From the NCBI GenBank assembly GCA_020635175.1, contig JACKAH010000003.1, forward strand, positions 77,742 through 141,741: a stretch of 64,000 nucleotides of DNA. The letters are read 5' to 3'. Both the position numbers and the translations under genes were made by a program. Positions 18,430 to 28,092 of the stretch are shown here, one piece after another. Position 1 is the first letter of the stretch, and each line of letters starts with the position of its first letter. Source of the stretch: Deltaproteobacteria bacterium. GTDB taxonomy: Bacteria; Bdellovibrionota_C; UBA2361; J135. The notes below the pieces were generated by a model, which did no database searches, was not told the DNA's origin, and saw only the letters and a list, made by a program, of their open reading frames with translations.

Positions 18430-20358
18430 ATGTCAGAGACGCCAACTTCAACATCACTTGAAGCTTCTGAATACCTAACCTTTGGTGTTGGAACTGATGT
18501 CGGTCGCAAACGCGACGAAAACCAAGATTCATACGGTATCATTGAAAAGGGAAGTTCACGTTTCTTTATCGTTGCTGATGGTATGGGTGGTGCCAAAGGA
18601 GGTGCCGTTGCTTCACGTTTAGCAATTAGTTCTGTAGAGAAGTGTCTTGAAGCCTCAGGTAAAATTGGACTCGAGGATATCGTTTCATCAGTTAACATCG
18701 CGAACGCTGAAATTTTCAGTGAAGGTGTTAAAGACGAAAAACTTGCTGGGATGGGAACAACTCTGTGTGGAGTTGCTTTTGAAGATTTAAAGATGATCGT
18801 TGTCAATGTCGGTGACTCTCGAGTTTATCGAATTAGAGATGGCGAGGTACATCAGTTAACAGAAGATCACACGTTAGTTAATGATTTATTGCGTACAGGC
18901 GCTATAACGCTAGCGCAAGCTGAAAATCATCCTGTTGCGCACATGTTGACACGTTCACTAGGGCCAGCACCTCAGGTTGAGGTTGATTGTTGGATAGCAG
19001 AAGATGGTCCTGCAAAAAATGACATTTATCTCCTCTGCTCTGATGGTCTTTACAACGTTGTAGAAGAAGACGAGATGCTCTCTATCGTTGAGGAGAATAG
19101 TCTCGATGACGCCGTACAAGCATTGATTGATCTTGCAAATAGCCGCGGAGGGCCAGATAACATCACAATTATCTTAGTTGAGGTCAGTGCTGAATTCCCT
19201 AAATCTGCAAAAGATTATACCTCTGTCGAATATCCTCGCTCTTTCAGTCAAGCTAATGAAGAACCATTTGCTTATGCAAATGGTAGAGCTGCGCAACAAA
19301 AGCCGGAGCTTGATGAGTTTGAGATTGAAAAACCAAAGCGGAAATCAAGCTCTGTTCAAATGCGTGAGAAACGGCTTTCAGCTGAACTTGAACAAAGTAC
19401 AAACTCTGCACCTCTAAAATGGTTTGGCTTGATGGTTATAGGGTTGATTTTAGGATTCTTTCTTTCTGAAACAAAAGAATTTTTACATACGAAACGTTTA
19501 GAAAGTGGCCAAAAGGTATTAGTTAATCCGCTTGCAACTGAGATTGCACATAGTCCTGTTGCTCTCAATACTTCTAAACCTGAGATGCAACTGAGTGTTC
19601 CTGAAAATAGCCGTCTTGTTGGTCTTGATAGTGGTCAATCTTTTTCTGATGGATTTGATATCAATAGCAACCTAACAAAAAGTCAGGTTGATGGAATGAA
19701 GCAGAGAAAAGCTACGCTTGAAAACTTAATTCTTCAGATTGATAAAGACCTTAATACTCTCTCTTCTGCTAGTCCTGCTAGCTTAGATCAGCGCTTAAAA
19801 GAGATAAAAACAGAGAGCGCAGCATTAGAAGCCGAGCGATATAAATTAAGCCAAGAGTTAGGGAATGCCAGTCGAAACTTAGCACTCTGGATTGAGCGCA
19901 TGAAGCGTTTACAAAAATCTGATCCGGTAGATATGGCATCAGAGGTAGCTTTTAGTTCCACTTTCGTTAAAGAGAAAAAAGATCTCTTTGAAAAAGCCAC
20001 CTGGGCTTATCTGAGAGAGGTTGAAGTGTGGAGATACAATCCAAGCGATGAAGCATTGACTAAGCGTGTTTCTGAACTTGGTCGCTCACGGGAGCAGCGA
20101 AGACGAGAGCTTGCTTCAGCTGTTAAGGCAGCAATTGAAAAATCAAAACAGGCTGCTGAGGATAGTATTACTTCTTTAAGCCAAAACAACGATGAACTCG
20201 AAGCGAAGTTAAAGAGATATTCTTCTGAGCAAGAGCTAATAGAGATAATCCTAAAAGGCGATCAGAGCGCTAAAAGTCGCCTAAGTTCTGAACTTGAGGA
20301 GCAGCGTAGCTTGCTAAAAACAGAGCTTCAAGAGCTCTCAAATATGATCAGTAAGTAA
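18430..20358 (+). CDS. PP2C-type serine/threonine phosphatase with membrane anchor and coiled-coil tail
   Basis: 642 residues. The N-terminal PP2C domain (about 18-255) has all metal-binding motifs: RDENQDSYG, VADGMGGAKGG (D50), LLCSDGLYN and GGPDNITIILVE. A single transmembrane helix follows (about 325-345, WFGLMVIGLILGFFLS). The last ~290 residues are helical and largely coiled coil. A cytoplasmic phosphatase linked to an extracytoplasmic coiled coil suggests control of Ser/Thr phosphorylation by an envelope signal; no Hanks kinase is in the window. The gene has its own promoter region (192-base gap). Confidence 0.92.
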   Translation: MSETPTSTSLEASEYLTFGVGTDVGRKRDENQDSYGIIEKGSSRFFIVADGMGGAKGGAVASRLAISSVEKCLEASGKIGLEDIVSSVNIANAEIFSEGVKDEKLAGMGTTLCGVAFEDLKMIVVNVGDSRVYRIRDGEVHQLTEDHTLVNDLLRTGAITLAQAENHPVAHMLTRSLGPAPQVEVDCWIAEDGPAKNDIYLLCSDGLYNVVEEDEMLSIVEENSLDDAVQALIDLANSRGGPDNITIILVEVSAEFPKSAKDYTSVEYPRSFSQANEEPFAYANGRAAQQKPELDEFEIEKPKRKSSSVQMREKRLSAELEQSTNSAPLKWFGLMVIGLILGFFLSETKEFLHTKRLESGQKVLVNPLATEIAHSPVALNTSKPEMQLSVPENSRLVGLDSGQSFSDGFDINSNLTKSQVDGMKQRKATLENLILQIDKDLNTLSSASPASLDQRLKEIKTESAALEAERYKLSQELGNASRNLALWIERMKRLQKSDPVDMASEVAFSSTFVKEKKDLFEKATWAYLREVEVWRYNPSDEALTKRVSELGRSREQRRRELASAVKAAIEKSKQAAEDSITSLSQNNDELEAKLKRYSSEQELIEIILKGDQSAKSRLSSELEEQRSLLKTELQELSNMISK

Positions 20359-20521
20359 TACTCCCAGATAATTTCGGCTTATACATTAACTTCTCCGATA
20401 CGGCTCCTGGCTATTACCTTTGGATTCTCTGCATCTAGCAGTGGGATCGAGGAGTATGACATTTGCGCCTCTCTCTGTTATGATTCGCCAGTCTAAATTT
20501 ACGCAAGTTAAGGGATAATTA

Positions 20522-22075
20522 ATGGGAAAGGCAGCGCTTTTAAGCGTTACAAATAAAGAGGGAATCGATCGCTTTGCTAAAAACTTAGTCGAGCAGGGCT
20601 ACACAATTTTATCATCCTCAGGGACTGCCAAGTTTCTGCAAGATGCTGGTGTTAAGGTAACGCTCGTAGAGGACTATACTGGTCAGAAAGAGATCCTTGA
20701 TGGTCGTGTAAAGACGCTACATCCGAAGATACATGCAGGCTTACTGGCAAAGCGTAGTAATCCGCAGCACATGCAACAACTTGCTGAAGACGATATTTTT
20801 GAAATCGATGTTGTGGCGGTGAACCTCTATCCATTTATTGAAAAGGTTCAGGGCCCAGATGGAAAAGATCCTTTGAAGATGATTGAGTTTATCGATATCG
20901 GTGGTCCAGCAATGATAAGAGCTGCTGCTAAGAACCATCCAAGTATCTTTGCCGTAATTGATCCAGCTGATTACGATCAGGTCATCGAGGCACTAAAATC
21001 AGATCAAGATAGCTTAGCTTTTCGTCGAAAGCTTGCTTCGAAAGTGTTTGCAGAGATTGCTAATTATAATCTTGAGATCGCTAAATACTTTTCAGCTGTT
21101 GATTGTGAATCAGAGGCTACGCAGAGAGGTCTTACTCCAGTTTTTGGTGAAGTACTCATGCATCAACAAGACTTGCGATACGGGGAAAACCCACATCAGT
21201 CTGCTAGGCTCTACGCTTCCTTGAGCCATACTGAAAAGGGCTGGACACAGCTTAGTGGCAGGGAGTTGTCTTACAATAATCTCTTAGATTTTGATGCTGC
21301 ATTTCGGTTGATTACTGAATTAGGTACCCGCAAGTCAGCTGCAATCTTTAAACATTTAAACCCATGTGGTGTTGGACGAGCGAATTCTTTGGTTGAAGCT
21401 CTACATTTTGCTAAGCAGGGAGACCCTCGAAGTCATTTTGGAGGCATCATCGCTTTTAATGATATTGTTACTGAGGATGTAGCTGAAGAGATTAGAGAAG
21501 GGTTTGTGGAGATAGTATTAGCACCTGCATACGATGAAGCAGGCTTCGCTTTGCTCAAGAAACGTAAGAATTTGAGAATAATTCAAATTGACCTAAATGC
21601 ATCTAAGCCAAAGTTTGAATATCGAGCTGTTCAAGGTGGAGTATTGGTTCAAGAGCGTGATCAAGGAGTACAAAATGTTTTAGAAGCGAAGGTTGTTTCT
21701 AAACGTAAGCTTACTTCTGATGAGATGGATGCGTTACAATTTGCCTGGACTGTTTGCAGCCATGTAAAATCGAATGCAATTGTTGCTACCAATCAAGAAA
21801 TGATTGTTTCTGTTGGTGCAGGGCAGATGAGTCGAGTTGATTCTGCAGAGCTATTAATCTCAAGAGCGAAACTACATGGAAATAGCCTCAGTGGTGCTGT
21901 TGCTGCATCTGATGCCTTTTTCCCATTTCCTGATTCAGTTCAGAATCTGATTAATGAAGGTGTTTCATGCATTATTGCCCCTGGTGGAGCGATGAAAGAT
22001 CAAGAGGTAATAGACGCTGTCGACTCAATGGGCGCAAGTTTAGTTTTTGCAAACGAGAGACATTTTAGACACTAA
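20522..22075 (+). CDS. purH: Bifunctional AICAR transformylase / IMP cyclohydrolase
   Basis: 517 residues; catalyses the last two steps of IMP synthesis. N-terminal cyclohydrolase with LSVTNKEGIDRFAKNL, GRVKTLHPKIHAGLL; C-terminal transformylase with LRYGENPHQSARLY, KHLNPCGVGRA and the final DSMGASLVFANERHFRH. Followed at 9 bases by purD, so the two are co-transcribed. Length is normal. Confidence 0.98.
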   Translation: MGKAALLSVTNKEGIDRFAKNLVEQGYTILSSSGTAKFLQDAGVKVTLVEDYTGQKEILDGRVKTLHPKIHAGLLAKRSNPQHMQQLAEDDIFEIDVVAVNLYPFIEKVQGPDGKDPLKMIEFIDIGGPAMIRAAAKNHPSIFAVIDPADYDQVIEALKSDQDSLAFRRKLASKVFAEIANYNLEIAKYFSAVDCESEATQRGLTPVFGEVLMHQQDLRYGENPHQSARLYASLSHTEKGWTQLSGRELSYNNLLDFDAAFRLITELGTRKSAAIFKHLNPCGVGRANSLVEALHFAKQGDPRSHFGGIIAFNDIVTEDVAEEIREGFVEIVLAPAYDEAGFALLKKRKNLRIIQIDLNASKPKFEYRAVQGGVLVQERDQGVQNVLEAKVVSKRKLTSDEMDALQFAWTVCSHVKSNAIVATNQEMIVSVGAGQMSRVDSAELLISRAKLHGNSLSGAVAASDAFFPFPDSVQNLINEGVSCIIAPGGAMKDQEVIDAVDSMGASLVFANERHFRH

Positions 22076-22084
22076 GAGAGAATT

Positions 22085-23323
22085 ATGAATGTATTAGTAA
22101 TTGGTGCTGGTGGAAGGGAGCATTCACTGTGTTGGAGGCTTGCTAATTCGAAAACTGTCACAAGGGTATTTTGTGCCCCAGGTAATCCTGGGACTGCTCT
22201 AGTTGCAGAAAACGTTGATCTTTCTCGTACTGAAGATTTAATCGATTTTGCTAAGACAAATTCTATCGAGTTAACAGTTGTTGGCCCTGAGGCTCCACTT
22301 TGTGATGGCGTAGTTGATGAGTTCCAAAATGCTGGGCTTAGAATTTTTGGTCCGCAACATTCAGCTGCTGAGCTTGAGGCCTCTAAGGCTTTTGCTAAAG
22401 AGATAATGAATGCAGCTAAGATCCCAAATGCCGCTTGCCATGAATTTAGCGATTATGAATCAGCTAAAAGACATTGCGATAATATTTCAGCACCTGTTGT
22501 ATTGAAAGCTGATGGGTTAGCTGCAGGAAAAGGTGTTGTAGTTTGTCACAAGCAGCAGGAGATCTCTGAGGGCTTAAGTTTTTTGTTTGAAACGATTAAG
22601 GCTGACCGAGTTTTAGTTGAAGATTTTTTAGAAGGAGTTGAGGCCTCCTATATTATTGCCGCAAATGGCAAGGTTGCTGTTCCAATGGCTTCTTCTCATG
22701 ACTATAAAAGATTGAACGATGGTCAAACTGGACCTAATACAGGTGGAATGGGAACAGTTTCGCCGACAACTAACTTGACCTCGGACCAGGAGAGTTGGGT
22801 TATGCAGCATATTATGCAGCCAGTTTTAGATCAGATGGTAGCAAGAGATAAGCCATTTAAGGGATTCTTGTATGCTGGTTTGATGATTGCACCAGATGGA
22901 ACAATTAACGTCTTAGAGTTTAATGTTCGAATGGGTGATCCAGAGTGTCAATCTATTATGCGCAGATTTGAAGGTGACTTTGCGCAAATGCTAATAGCAC
23001 TTTGTGATAATAAAGAGTTGCCAGAGTTCTCTTGGAGTCGTTCTGCTGCCGTATGCATAGTTGCAGCAGCTGATGGTTACCCCGTTAATGTTGTAAAAGG
23101 CGATCAGATCTTTGGGCTAGAGCAAGCCGAGCAGATACCAGGTGTTGTTGTATTTCAAGCTGGCACAAAAATTATTGATGGTAAGCTAGTAACGAACGGT
23201 GGAAGAGTTCTAAACGTAACTGCCCTTGGCGCGACGCACCAGGAAGCAAGAGCGAATGCATATAAGGCTATGGATATGGTACAATTTCGTGGTAAGCATA
23301 TCAGAAGAGATATAGGAGCATAG
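22085..23323 (+). CDS. purD: Phosphoribosylamine-glycine ligase (GAR synthetase)
   Basis: 412 residues of an ATP-grasp enzyme that joins phosphoribosylamine and glycine. Visible are VLVIGAGGREHSL at the N-terminus, VLKADGLAAGKGVVV, GPNTGGMGTVSPT and the metal-binding EFNVRMGDPECQ. Co-transcribed with purH; the next gene starts one base after the stop. Confidence 0.98.
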   Translation: MNVLVIGAGGREHSLCWRLANSKTVTRVFCAPGNPGTALVAENVDLSRTEDLIDFAKTNSIELTVVGPEAPLCDGVVDEFQNAGLRIFGPQHSAAELEASKAFAKEIMNAAKIPNAACHEFSDYESAKRHCDNISAPVVLKADGLAAGKGVVVCHKQQEISEGLSFLFETIKADRVLVEDFLEGVEASYIIAANGKVAVPMASSHDYKRLNDGQTGPNTGGMGTVSPTTNLTSDQESWVMQHIMQPVLDQMVARDKPFKGFLYAGLMIAPDGTINVLEFNVRMGDPECQSIMRRFEGDFAQMLIALCDNKELPEFSWSRSAAVCIVAAADGYPVNVVKGDQIFGLEQAEQIPGVVVFQAGTKIIDGKLVTNGGRVLNVTALGATHQEARANAYKAMDMVQFRGKHIRRDIGA

Positions 23324-23324
23324 T

Positions 23325-23813
23325 TTGAACTTATCTAAAGATCTTTCGAAGATAAAATTTGTTGGGTTTGATTTAGACGGAACACTAACTGACGGTGGCT
23401 TTTATTATCTAGGTGATGGTAAGTGGGGCCAAAGATTCTCTGTGAAGGACGGCTATGGAATTAAACTGCTTCAGCGTGCAGGTATAGAGGTTGGATTTAT
23501 TACTAACTCAAAATTTGAATCAGCTCGGGAAAGGGCGAAGATGTTAGCTGTCGAAGAAGCACATTTTGGTATCCACGATAAGATTACTGTTTGGAATGAA
23601 ATTGTTGCAAGGAAAGGACTTTCTCCAGAGGAAACTGCCTATATGGGGGATGATCTTCCTGATATTCCAATCCTAAAGATTGCAGGCTTTTCTGCTACCG
23701 TTCCTGATGCAGAGGAGTATATTACTGAGTGTTGTGATTATGTCTGTAAACGTCCGACTGGAAACGGTGCTGCAAGGGAGTTTATTGATTTAATTTTAAA
23801 GGCCAAAAGTTGA
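23325..23813 (+). CDS. kdsC: KdsC-like 3-deoxy-D-manno-octulosonate-8-phosphate phosphatase (HAD family)
   Basis: 162 residues with a HAD nucleophile motif FDLDGTLTDGGFYY near residue 14, SVKDGYGIKLLQRAGI, and GDDLPDIPIL near the C-terminus, the pattern of the capless KdsC/YrbI group that makes Kdo for lipopolysaccharide. The start is TTG with TAGGAG 9 bases upstream. Some relatives act on other sugar phosphates (for example Neu5Ac-9-P), so the substrate is inferred. It is embedded in the purHD transcript. Confidence 0.85.
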   Translation: MNLSKDLSKIKFVGFDLDGTLTDGGFYYLGDGKWGQRFSVKDGYGIKLLQRAGIEVGFITNSKFESARERAKMLAVEEAHFGIHDKITVWNEIVARKGLSPEETAYMGDDLPDIPILKIAGFSATVPDAEEYITECCDYVCKRPTGNGAAREFIDLILKAKS

Positions 23814-24121
23814 TAAGAAAGATATTTCTATTATCTCTCCTCATCTCCAGTGCAGCTTGTGCTGACCAGATCAAAATTTTGGGTACTACTGGACTTACGC
23901 GTGCAGTTGCAAATCTAAAAGAAGCCCAAGTCATAGTAACAGCTCAAAAGCCACTAGCTGTTACGACTTTATCACTTCAAAACATCGATGGACTCAAGCC
24001 TCAGGAATCTGCAAAGGCAGACGAAAATGGGGTTTTTAAGTTTGAAAGCGTTCCAGATGGTACCTGGAAAATAGTTGGGCGTGGGATGAAAATCTTAGAT
24101 GTTAAAATTATTGCTAGGTAA
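23810..24121 (+). CDS. Small secreted protein with beta-sandwich (carboxypeptidase-regulatory-like) character
   Basis: 103 residues with a Sec signal peptide (MIRKIFLLSLLISSAACA, AxA-type cleavage before DQIKI). The mature part ends DENGVFKFESVPDGTWKIVGRG, the pattern of a carboxypeptidase-regulatory/prealbumin-like fold. TTG start overlapping the kdsC-like stop by four bases. Likely periplasmic; function unknown. Confidence 0.7.
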   Translation: MIRKIFLLSLLISSAACADQIKILGTTGLTRAVANLKEAQVIVTAQKPLAVTTLSLQNIDGLKPQESAKADENGVFKFESVPDGTWKIVGRGMKILDVKIIAR

Positions 24122-24123
24122 TT

Positions 24124-25158
24124 ATGAAAGCAGTCTATTTTGAAAATCATGGTGAACTTGATGTTTTGAAGTATGGAGATCTTCCTGATCCTGAAGAAAC
24201 ACCAGGACATGCTATCGTTAAGGTCAAGGCTGTAGCACTTAATCATCTAGATATCTGGGTTCGTAAAGGATGGAGTGGTTTGAATCTTGATTTACCCCAT
24301 ATTGGAGGGAGTGATATCTCAGGAGAAGTTGTTTCAGTTAATGGAGCCAATACAAACTTAAGCAAGGGTGATCGAGTTATTGTTAATCCTGGCATCAACA
24401 CAATTCAGGATAAATGGACTAGAAACGGGGAGGGTAGTGTAAGCCCTGGTTATAAGATTATCGGCGAGCAGTTAAAAGGTGGCATGGCTGAATACGTTTC
24501 GGTTCCAGTGCAAAACCTGTTTAAAATACCAGATGGAATTAGTTTTGCAGAAGCTGCTGCACCAATTCTAGTTGGAATGACAGCGTGGCGTATGCTTGTT
24601 AAACGCGCAGAGCTTCAAGCTGGGCAAACTGTGCTTATTGTTGGAGCTGGTGGGGGAGTGAACTCGATAAGTATCGCTTTAGCCACAGCAATGGGTGCCG
24701 AAGTTTTTGCATTAACAAGCAACGAAGATAAAATGTTAAAGGCTCAAAGCCTAGGTGCAAAGCATGTCATAAATTATAAAGATAACCCTAAATGGGCTGT
24801 TGAGATTTTGAAACTTACTAAAGGTAACGGTGTTGATGTTGTAGTTGACAATGTAGGTGTAGCAACCTTTGATCAAAGTATTCGTGCAGTCGCGCGAGGT
24901 GGAAAGATCGTTACGGTTGGAAATACCAGTGGATTTAATATCTCATTCGATAACAGGTTTATCTTTTCTAAGCAGATCTCTCTTATAGGTTCAACTATGG
25001 GCAGTGCTCAGGACTTTATCGACGTGATGGAGTTTATCTGGTCTCAGAATATTCCACCGATTATCGATCGAGTTGAATCCCTAAAAGACGGAATCGACAT
25101 GTTTAAGTATCTAGAGAAAGGTGAGCAGTTTGGGAAAATTATTCTTGAGCCGCGTTAG
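24124..25158 (+). CDS. Medium-chain alcohol dehydrogenase / quinone oxidoreductase-like
   Basis: 344 residues. N-terminal GroES-like fold (AVALNHLDIWVRKGW, GGSDISGEVVSVNG) and a Rossmann domain with GAGGGVNSISIALA near residue 175 that binds NAD(P)H. The cysteine cluster of the structural zinc site of classical alcohol dehydrogenases is absent, which favours the quinone-oxidoreductase-like subgroup. It starts two bases after the preceding stop and converges with the next gene, overlapping by 20 bases. Substrate unknown. Confidence 0.85.
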   Translation: MKAVYFENHGELDVLKYGDLPDPEETPGHAIVKVKAVALNHLDIWVRKGWSGLNLDLPHIGGSDISGEVVSVNGANTNLSKGDRVIVNPGINTIQDKWTRNGEGSVSPGYKIIGEQLKGGMAEYVSVPVQNLFKIPDGISFAEAAAPILVGMTAWRMLVKRAELQAGQTVLIVGAGGGVNSISIALATAMGAEVFALTSNEDKMLKAQSLGAKHVINYKDNPKWAVEILKLTKGNGVDVVVDNVGVATFDQSIRAVARGGKIVTVGNTSGFNISFDNRFIFSKQISLIGSTMGSAQDFIDVMEFIWSQNIPPIIDRVESLKDGIDMFKYLEKGEQFGKIILEPR

Positions 25159-25561
25159 TCTCGCCAAATCTTCTTGCCAAGAACTCATTTACGTCAGGAG
25201 TTCTGCTTAGCTCCGTATCTGTCTCTATTCCTTCGCTCATTATCTCCGGCGTTTGAATTGGAAATGTTGGTCTAGCTTCTAACTCTTCTCTTTCTTCAAC
25301 TACTGAAAGGCTAGCTCTATCTTCGGCAACTCTAGCTTCAAATTGTCTTCTAAGTGGAAGAGCTTCCCGAGCAATTGAGTCTGAGCCAATATCTACTACA
25401 GGGGTTCTCATTGAAGCTTGATCTACATCGGACAGCAATCCTGTTAGTTCAGCCTCAAATTGCAGTTGCTGCATAAAGGCATCAAGCTCTCTATCGGTAA
25501 AAAGTGTTTCTTGTTGTTCTGCGGCTGCTTGTGGTTCTTCAAGCATTGAAGCGTAAGACAT
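25139..25561 (-). CDS. Hypothetical acidic protein
   Basis: 140 residues, acidic and Glu/Gln-rich, no signal peptide, cysteine or transmembrane helix. The N-terminus (EEPQAAAEQQETLFTDRELDAFMQQLQ) and much of the rest look disordered or helical. No family recognised. Codon use matches the surrounding genome. It converges with the dehydrogenase gene, and an AGG lies upstream of its ATG. Confidence 0.55.
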   Translation of the reverse strand: MSYASMLEEPQAAAEQQETLFTDRELDAFMQQLQFEAELTGLLSDVDQASMRTPVVDIGSDSIAREALPLRRQFEARVAEDRASLSVVEEREELEARPTFPIQTPEIMSEGIETDTELSRTPDVNEFLARRFGETNAAQE

Positions 25562-25638
25562 CTGCTAACCTATTATTAAACCTAAAAATCCTCATAGATA
25601 GTTATGAGGCTATTTAATATACAGGTAACATTATATTA

Positions 25639-26418
25639 TTATGGCTTTTCAAGGGCTTGAGACTTGCGTTTTTCGACCATGTCTTTGACACGTTCGCTTG
25701 CACCCTCATAATCTTGGATCTCGCTTTCTTCTTTTGGCTTTTCTAGATGGCCAAAGATCTCAACGGCAGTTTCGTAATATTTACGCAGCATCTTTTCGTC
25801 GAAACCTTCAAGGACCGCTAACCTTTTGCGGAACTCAAGCATGGCAGCTTTTGCAATATTTTGTGATGGCTTATTTGCCACGATCTCATCAAGGTCTGAG
25901 ATGATATCTTTTATCAACCAGGCAATTGGGGATTCTGGATTAGAGAAATCTTCACCCTTAAGGCAAGATTTAATGACATTGCTGATATCATGCGCTGAAT
26001 ATGGTTCAAAAAGCATTGCATCAGCATCAACTAAAATTCCAGTTTCAATGCATTTTTGCCTGCACTTTGTTTCGCCATCTACAGTTAGAACAAACTTTAT
26101 TGTGAAATCTTGGCGCTTTTCTTTGATCTCTTTTATAAATGCCGCCATCCTTTCTGTTTCAAGCCGTCGAGAGAGGTAAACAAAGAACGAAAGGTTTGCC
26201 CCCTTTAAAGCATCAAGTACAGGGCTTAAGATTTGCTGTTTTGCTTCGTCTAGTGATTGCTCCTGAATAATCCTTTCAAAGAGCTCAGCAACTGACATAG
26301 CATATTTGAGCCGATGTCGGCTCTGGGAGTTTGGATCTATTAAAAAAGCTGCTACTCTACTGATTGCGTTCATATAAATTTTAAAAATGGGTGCGCGACT
26401 AGGCTCCTCAACGTGCAT
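25639..26418 (-). CDS. Hypothetical protein, possible degenerate receiver-like fold
   Basis: 259 residues, cytoplasmic. The middle (FTIKFVLTVDGETKCR ... VDADAMLFEPYSAHDISNVI) resembles the last strands of a response-regulator receiver, with EPY where the conserved Lys-Pro would be, but no phospho-acceptor Asp motif is evident. Charged helical N- and C-terminal parts flank it. No family assigned; the receiver idea is a weak structural guess. It is flanked by other unknown genes. Confidence 0.55.
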   Translation of the reverse strand: MHVEEPSRAPIFKIYMNAISRVAAFLIDPNSQSRHRLKYAMSVAELFERIIQEQSLDEAKQQILSPVLDALKGANLSFFVYLSRRLETERMAAFIKEIKEKRQDFTIKFVLTVDGETKCRQKCIETGILVDADAMLFEPYSAHDISNVIKSCLKGEDFSNPESPIAWLIKDIISDLDEIVANKPSQNIAKAAMLEFRKRLAVLEGFDEKMLRKYYETAVEIFGHLEKPKEESEIQDYEGASERVKDMVEKRKSQALEKP

Positions 26419-26575
26419 CTAAATCTAGTAATTGTAGAGATCGGTGCATTCTGTCGATTACTGAAGTACAAGGGGAGAGAGCTCAAACTATGTTTAAGTA
26501 TGCGAATTTAAATGATTCTCCCGAGCGTTTTTGGGGCATAACTCTAATACTAAGAATTTTTCGTAGGTGGTTGAT

Positions 26576-26914
26576 ATGTTTCGTTTCCTAGTAGGTTTTT
26601 TTGGCTCACTTCTTATAACAAACTGGATTTATTCAGAAATTACTCTTTTTTACCCTGATTTCGAAGCAATAGCTGAGGAGTTTACTGAGTCTTTTAGCTT
26701 ACCAACTCATTTAGATCTTGATGGGTTAGAGGGCTATCTTTTAGCTGCTGACCACTTCCTTGCTGGCTCAGTTAGAGGGGCTGTTGCCATGACTAATCAG
26801 ATAGATCTGTCTTCAGCTAGTTCAAAGACCCAAAATTTTGATGATAGATATAGGCTTTATGAGATGGTTACAGATGAAGATATGTTCTCTGAACCGATGC
26901 CTTATCAGCTTTAA
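26576..26914 (+). CDS. Hypothetical membrane-anchored or secreted small protein
   Basis: 112 residues from the ATG at 26576, chosen because AGGTGG lies 5 bases upstream (a GTG at 26567 is the alternative). The N-terminus MFRFLVGFFGSLLITNWIYS is a signal anchor. The rest is acidic and helical (FYPDFEAIAEEFTESF; LEGYLLAADHFLAGS). No family recognised. Converges with the next gene, overlapping by four bases. Confidence 0.55.
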   Translation: MFRFLVGFFGSLLITNWIYSEITLFYPDFEAIAEEFTESFSLPTHLDLDGLEGYLLAADHFLAGSVRGAVAMTNQIDLSSASSKTQNFDDRYRLYEMVTDEDMFSEPMPYQL

Positions 26915-27336
26915 GCAACCTGATTAATAGGTTTTTGGCCCGTTGCTTCTCTAATGTTGTTCTGATTCTTAACTCGACGATCTTCGTTACTTGATTTCTG
27001 ATCGTCTCGTTCTTCATTTAAACGTGCAATGTTTTCCTGATTTTCTACCCTTTCTTCTTCAACCTCCTGTTTTCTACGTTGGTATTGAGCTGTCACAGCA
27101 TTATCAGCAGCTCTGTTTCGAGCATCATAGACTAAATTTGCTTTGGTGTTTCTTAACTGTTCTCTGGCCTGCTTCTTTTCTGTCGCGATCTCAGCGTTTG
27201 CTAAGCCATCACCATTTCTTTGAATCTTACTTCTTTTCGAACCTGCGCCTTTACCCCGAGATTCGTTTCCAGAGACGAGTTTCTGCTCTGCCTGAACCTG
27301 TCCAATACGTCTGCCAACATTTCGTATATTAGTCAT
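26911..27336 (-). CDS. Hypothetical charged coiled-coil protein
   Basis: 141 residues, extremely rich in Arg, Glu, Asn and Gln, without hydrophobic segments (e.g. YQRRKQEVEEERVENQENI). Predicted as a long helix/coiled coil with a basic N-terminal 45 residues. AGAGGT lies 6 bases upstream of the ATG. No family recognised; a cytoplasmic structural or nucleic-acid-associated role is possible but unproven. Confidence 0.55.
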   Translation of the reverse strand: MTNIRNVGRRIGQVQAEQKLVSGNESRGKGAGSKRSKIQRNGDGLANAEIATEKKQAREQLRNTKANLVYDARNRAADNAVTAQYQRRKQEVEEERVENQENIARLNEERDDQKSSNEDRRVKNQNNIREATGQKPINQVA

Positions 27337-27417
27337 AGAGTAGACCTCTGCAATTTCAGTTCAATCAGTGTACTTTATAAATTTCGTAATAGATCGCCGA
27401 ATTGCTTAGGATCTGGG

Positions 27418-27448
27418 GCAAAAAAAAACCCTCGCATAGCGAGGGTTT
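27418..27448 (-). terminator. Intrinsic terminator of trxA
   Basis: AAACCCTCGC (27426-27435) and GCGAGGGTTT (27439-27448) form a perfect 10-bp stem with a 3-base ATA loop, followed on the minus strand by a run of U (the A-run starting at 27420). It lies 32 bases after the trxA stop and has all elements of a rho-independent terminator. Confidence 0.9.
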
Positions 27449-27479
27449 ATCGAAATTGAATGAGTATTCTAGCTTAATA

Positions 27480-27806
27480 CTAAACTACTTTATCAACAGC
27501 ACTTGTTAGTTGCTCTTTTGGTACAGCACCAACAATCTGTTCAACAACTTCACCGCCTTTAAAAAGGACTAGGTTAGGGATCCCTCTAACCCCATATTTT
27601 GTAGGAGTTTGTGGGTTATCATCTACGTTAAGTTTTACAAATTTTACTTTTCCAGCGTAATCCCCAGCCATCTCTTCAAGCACTGGAGCAATACTCTTAC
27701 AAGGCCCGCACCATGGTGCCCAAAAATCAACCAAAACAGGAACGTCAGAATTCAATACCTGCTCTTCAAAATCAGCATCGCCTATATCAGAAACATTACC
27801 GGCCAT
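27480..27806 (-). CDS. trxA: Thioredoxin
   Basis: 108 residues of the thioredoxin fold with the redox-active [11 protein letters not shown] near residue 32, the cis-proline in [10 protein letters not shown] and the buried Asp in VLVDFWA. It reduces disulfides of cytosolic proteins, recharged by thioredoxin reductase. Standalone gene with its own terminator. Confidence 0.97.
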   Translation of the reverse strand: MAGNVSDIGDADFEEQVLNSDVPVLVDFWAPWCGPCKSIAPVLEEMAGDYAGKVKFVKLNVDDNPQTPTKYGVRGIPNLVLFKGGEVVEQIVGAVPKEQLTSAVDKVV

Positions 27807-28092
27807 ATTAAAAAACTCCAGTATAAATCATTATAATTAAATCGCCTTTGTATATTTAAGTATCAATTTTCAGAAGTCAACTTACAAATCTATGATCTAG
27901 TTAATCGTAAGTACCTTAACTTCCTAATAAAAATACAGTGTTAGATTTTAAGTTGAGTTACTTTAAGTAGTTTGAACCTTTTTCCGATTTAAAGCGTCTT
28001 AAGTTTAACTAACTTAAAGCATGTGAAGTATGCATGAGTAGAAGTAGGGAATGACTAATTTTTGATTTACAGGGTTTGTATGAGGATAAGAT

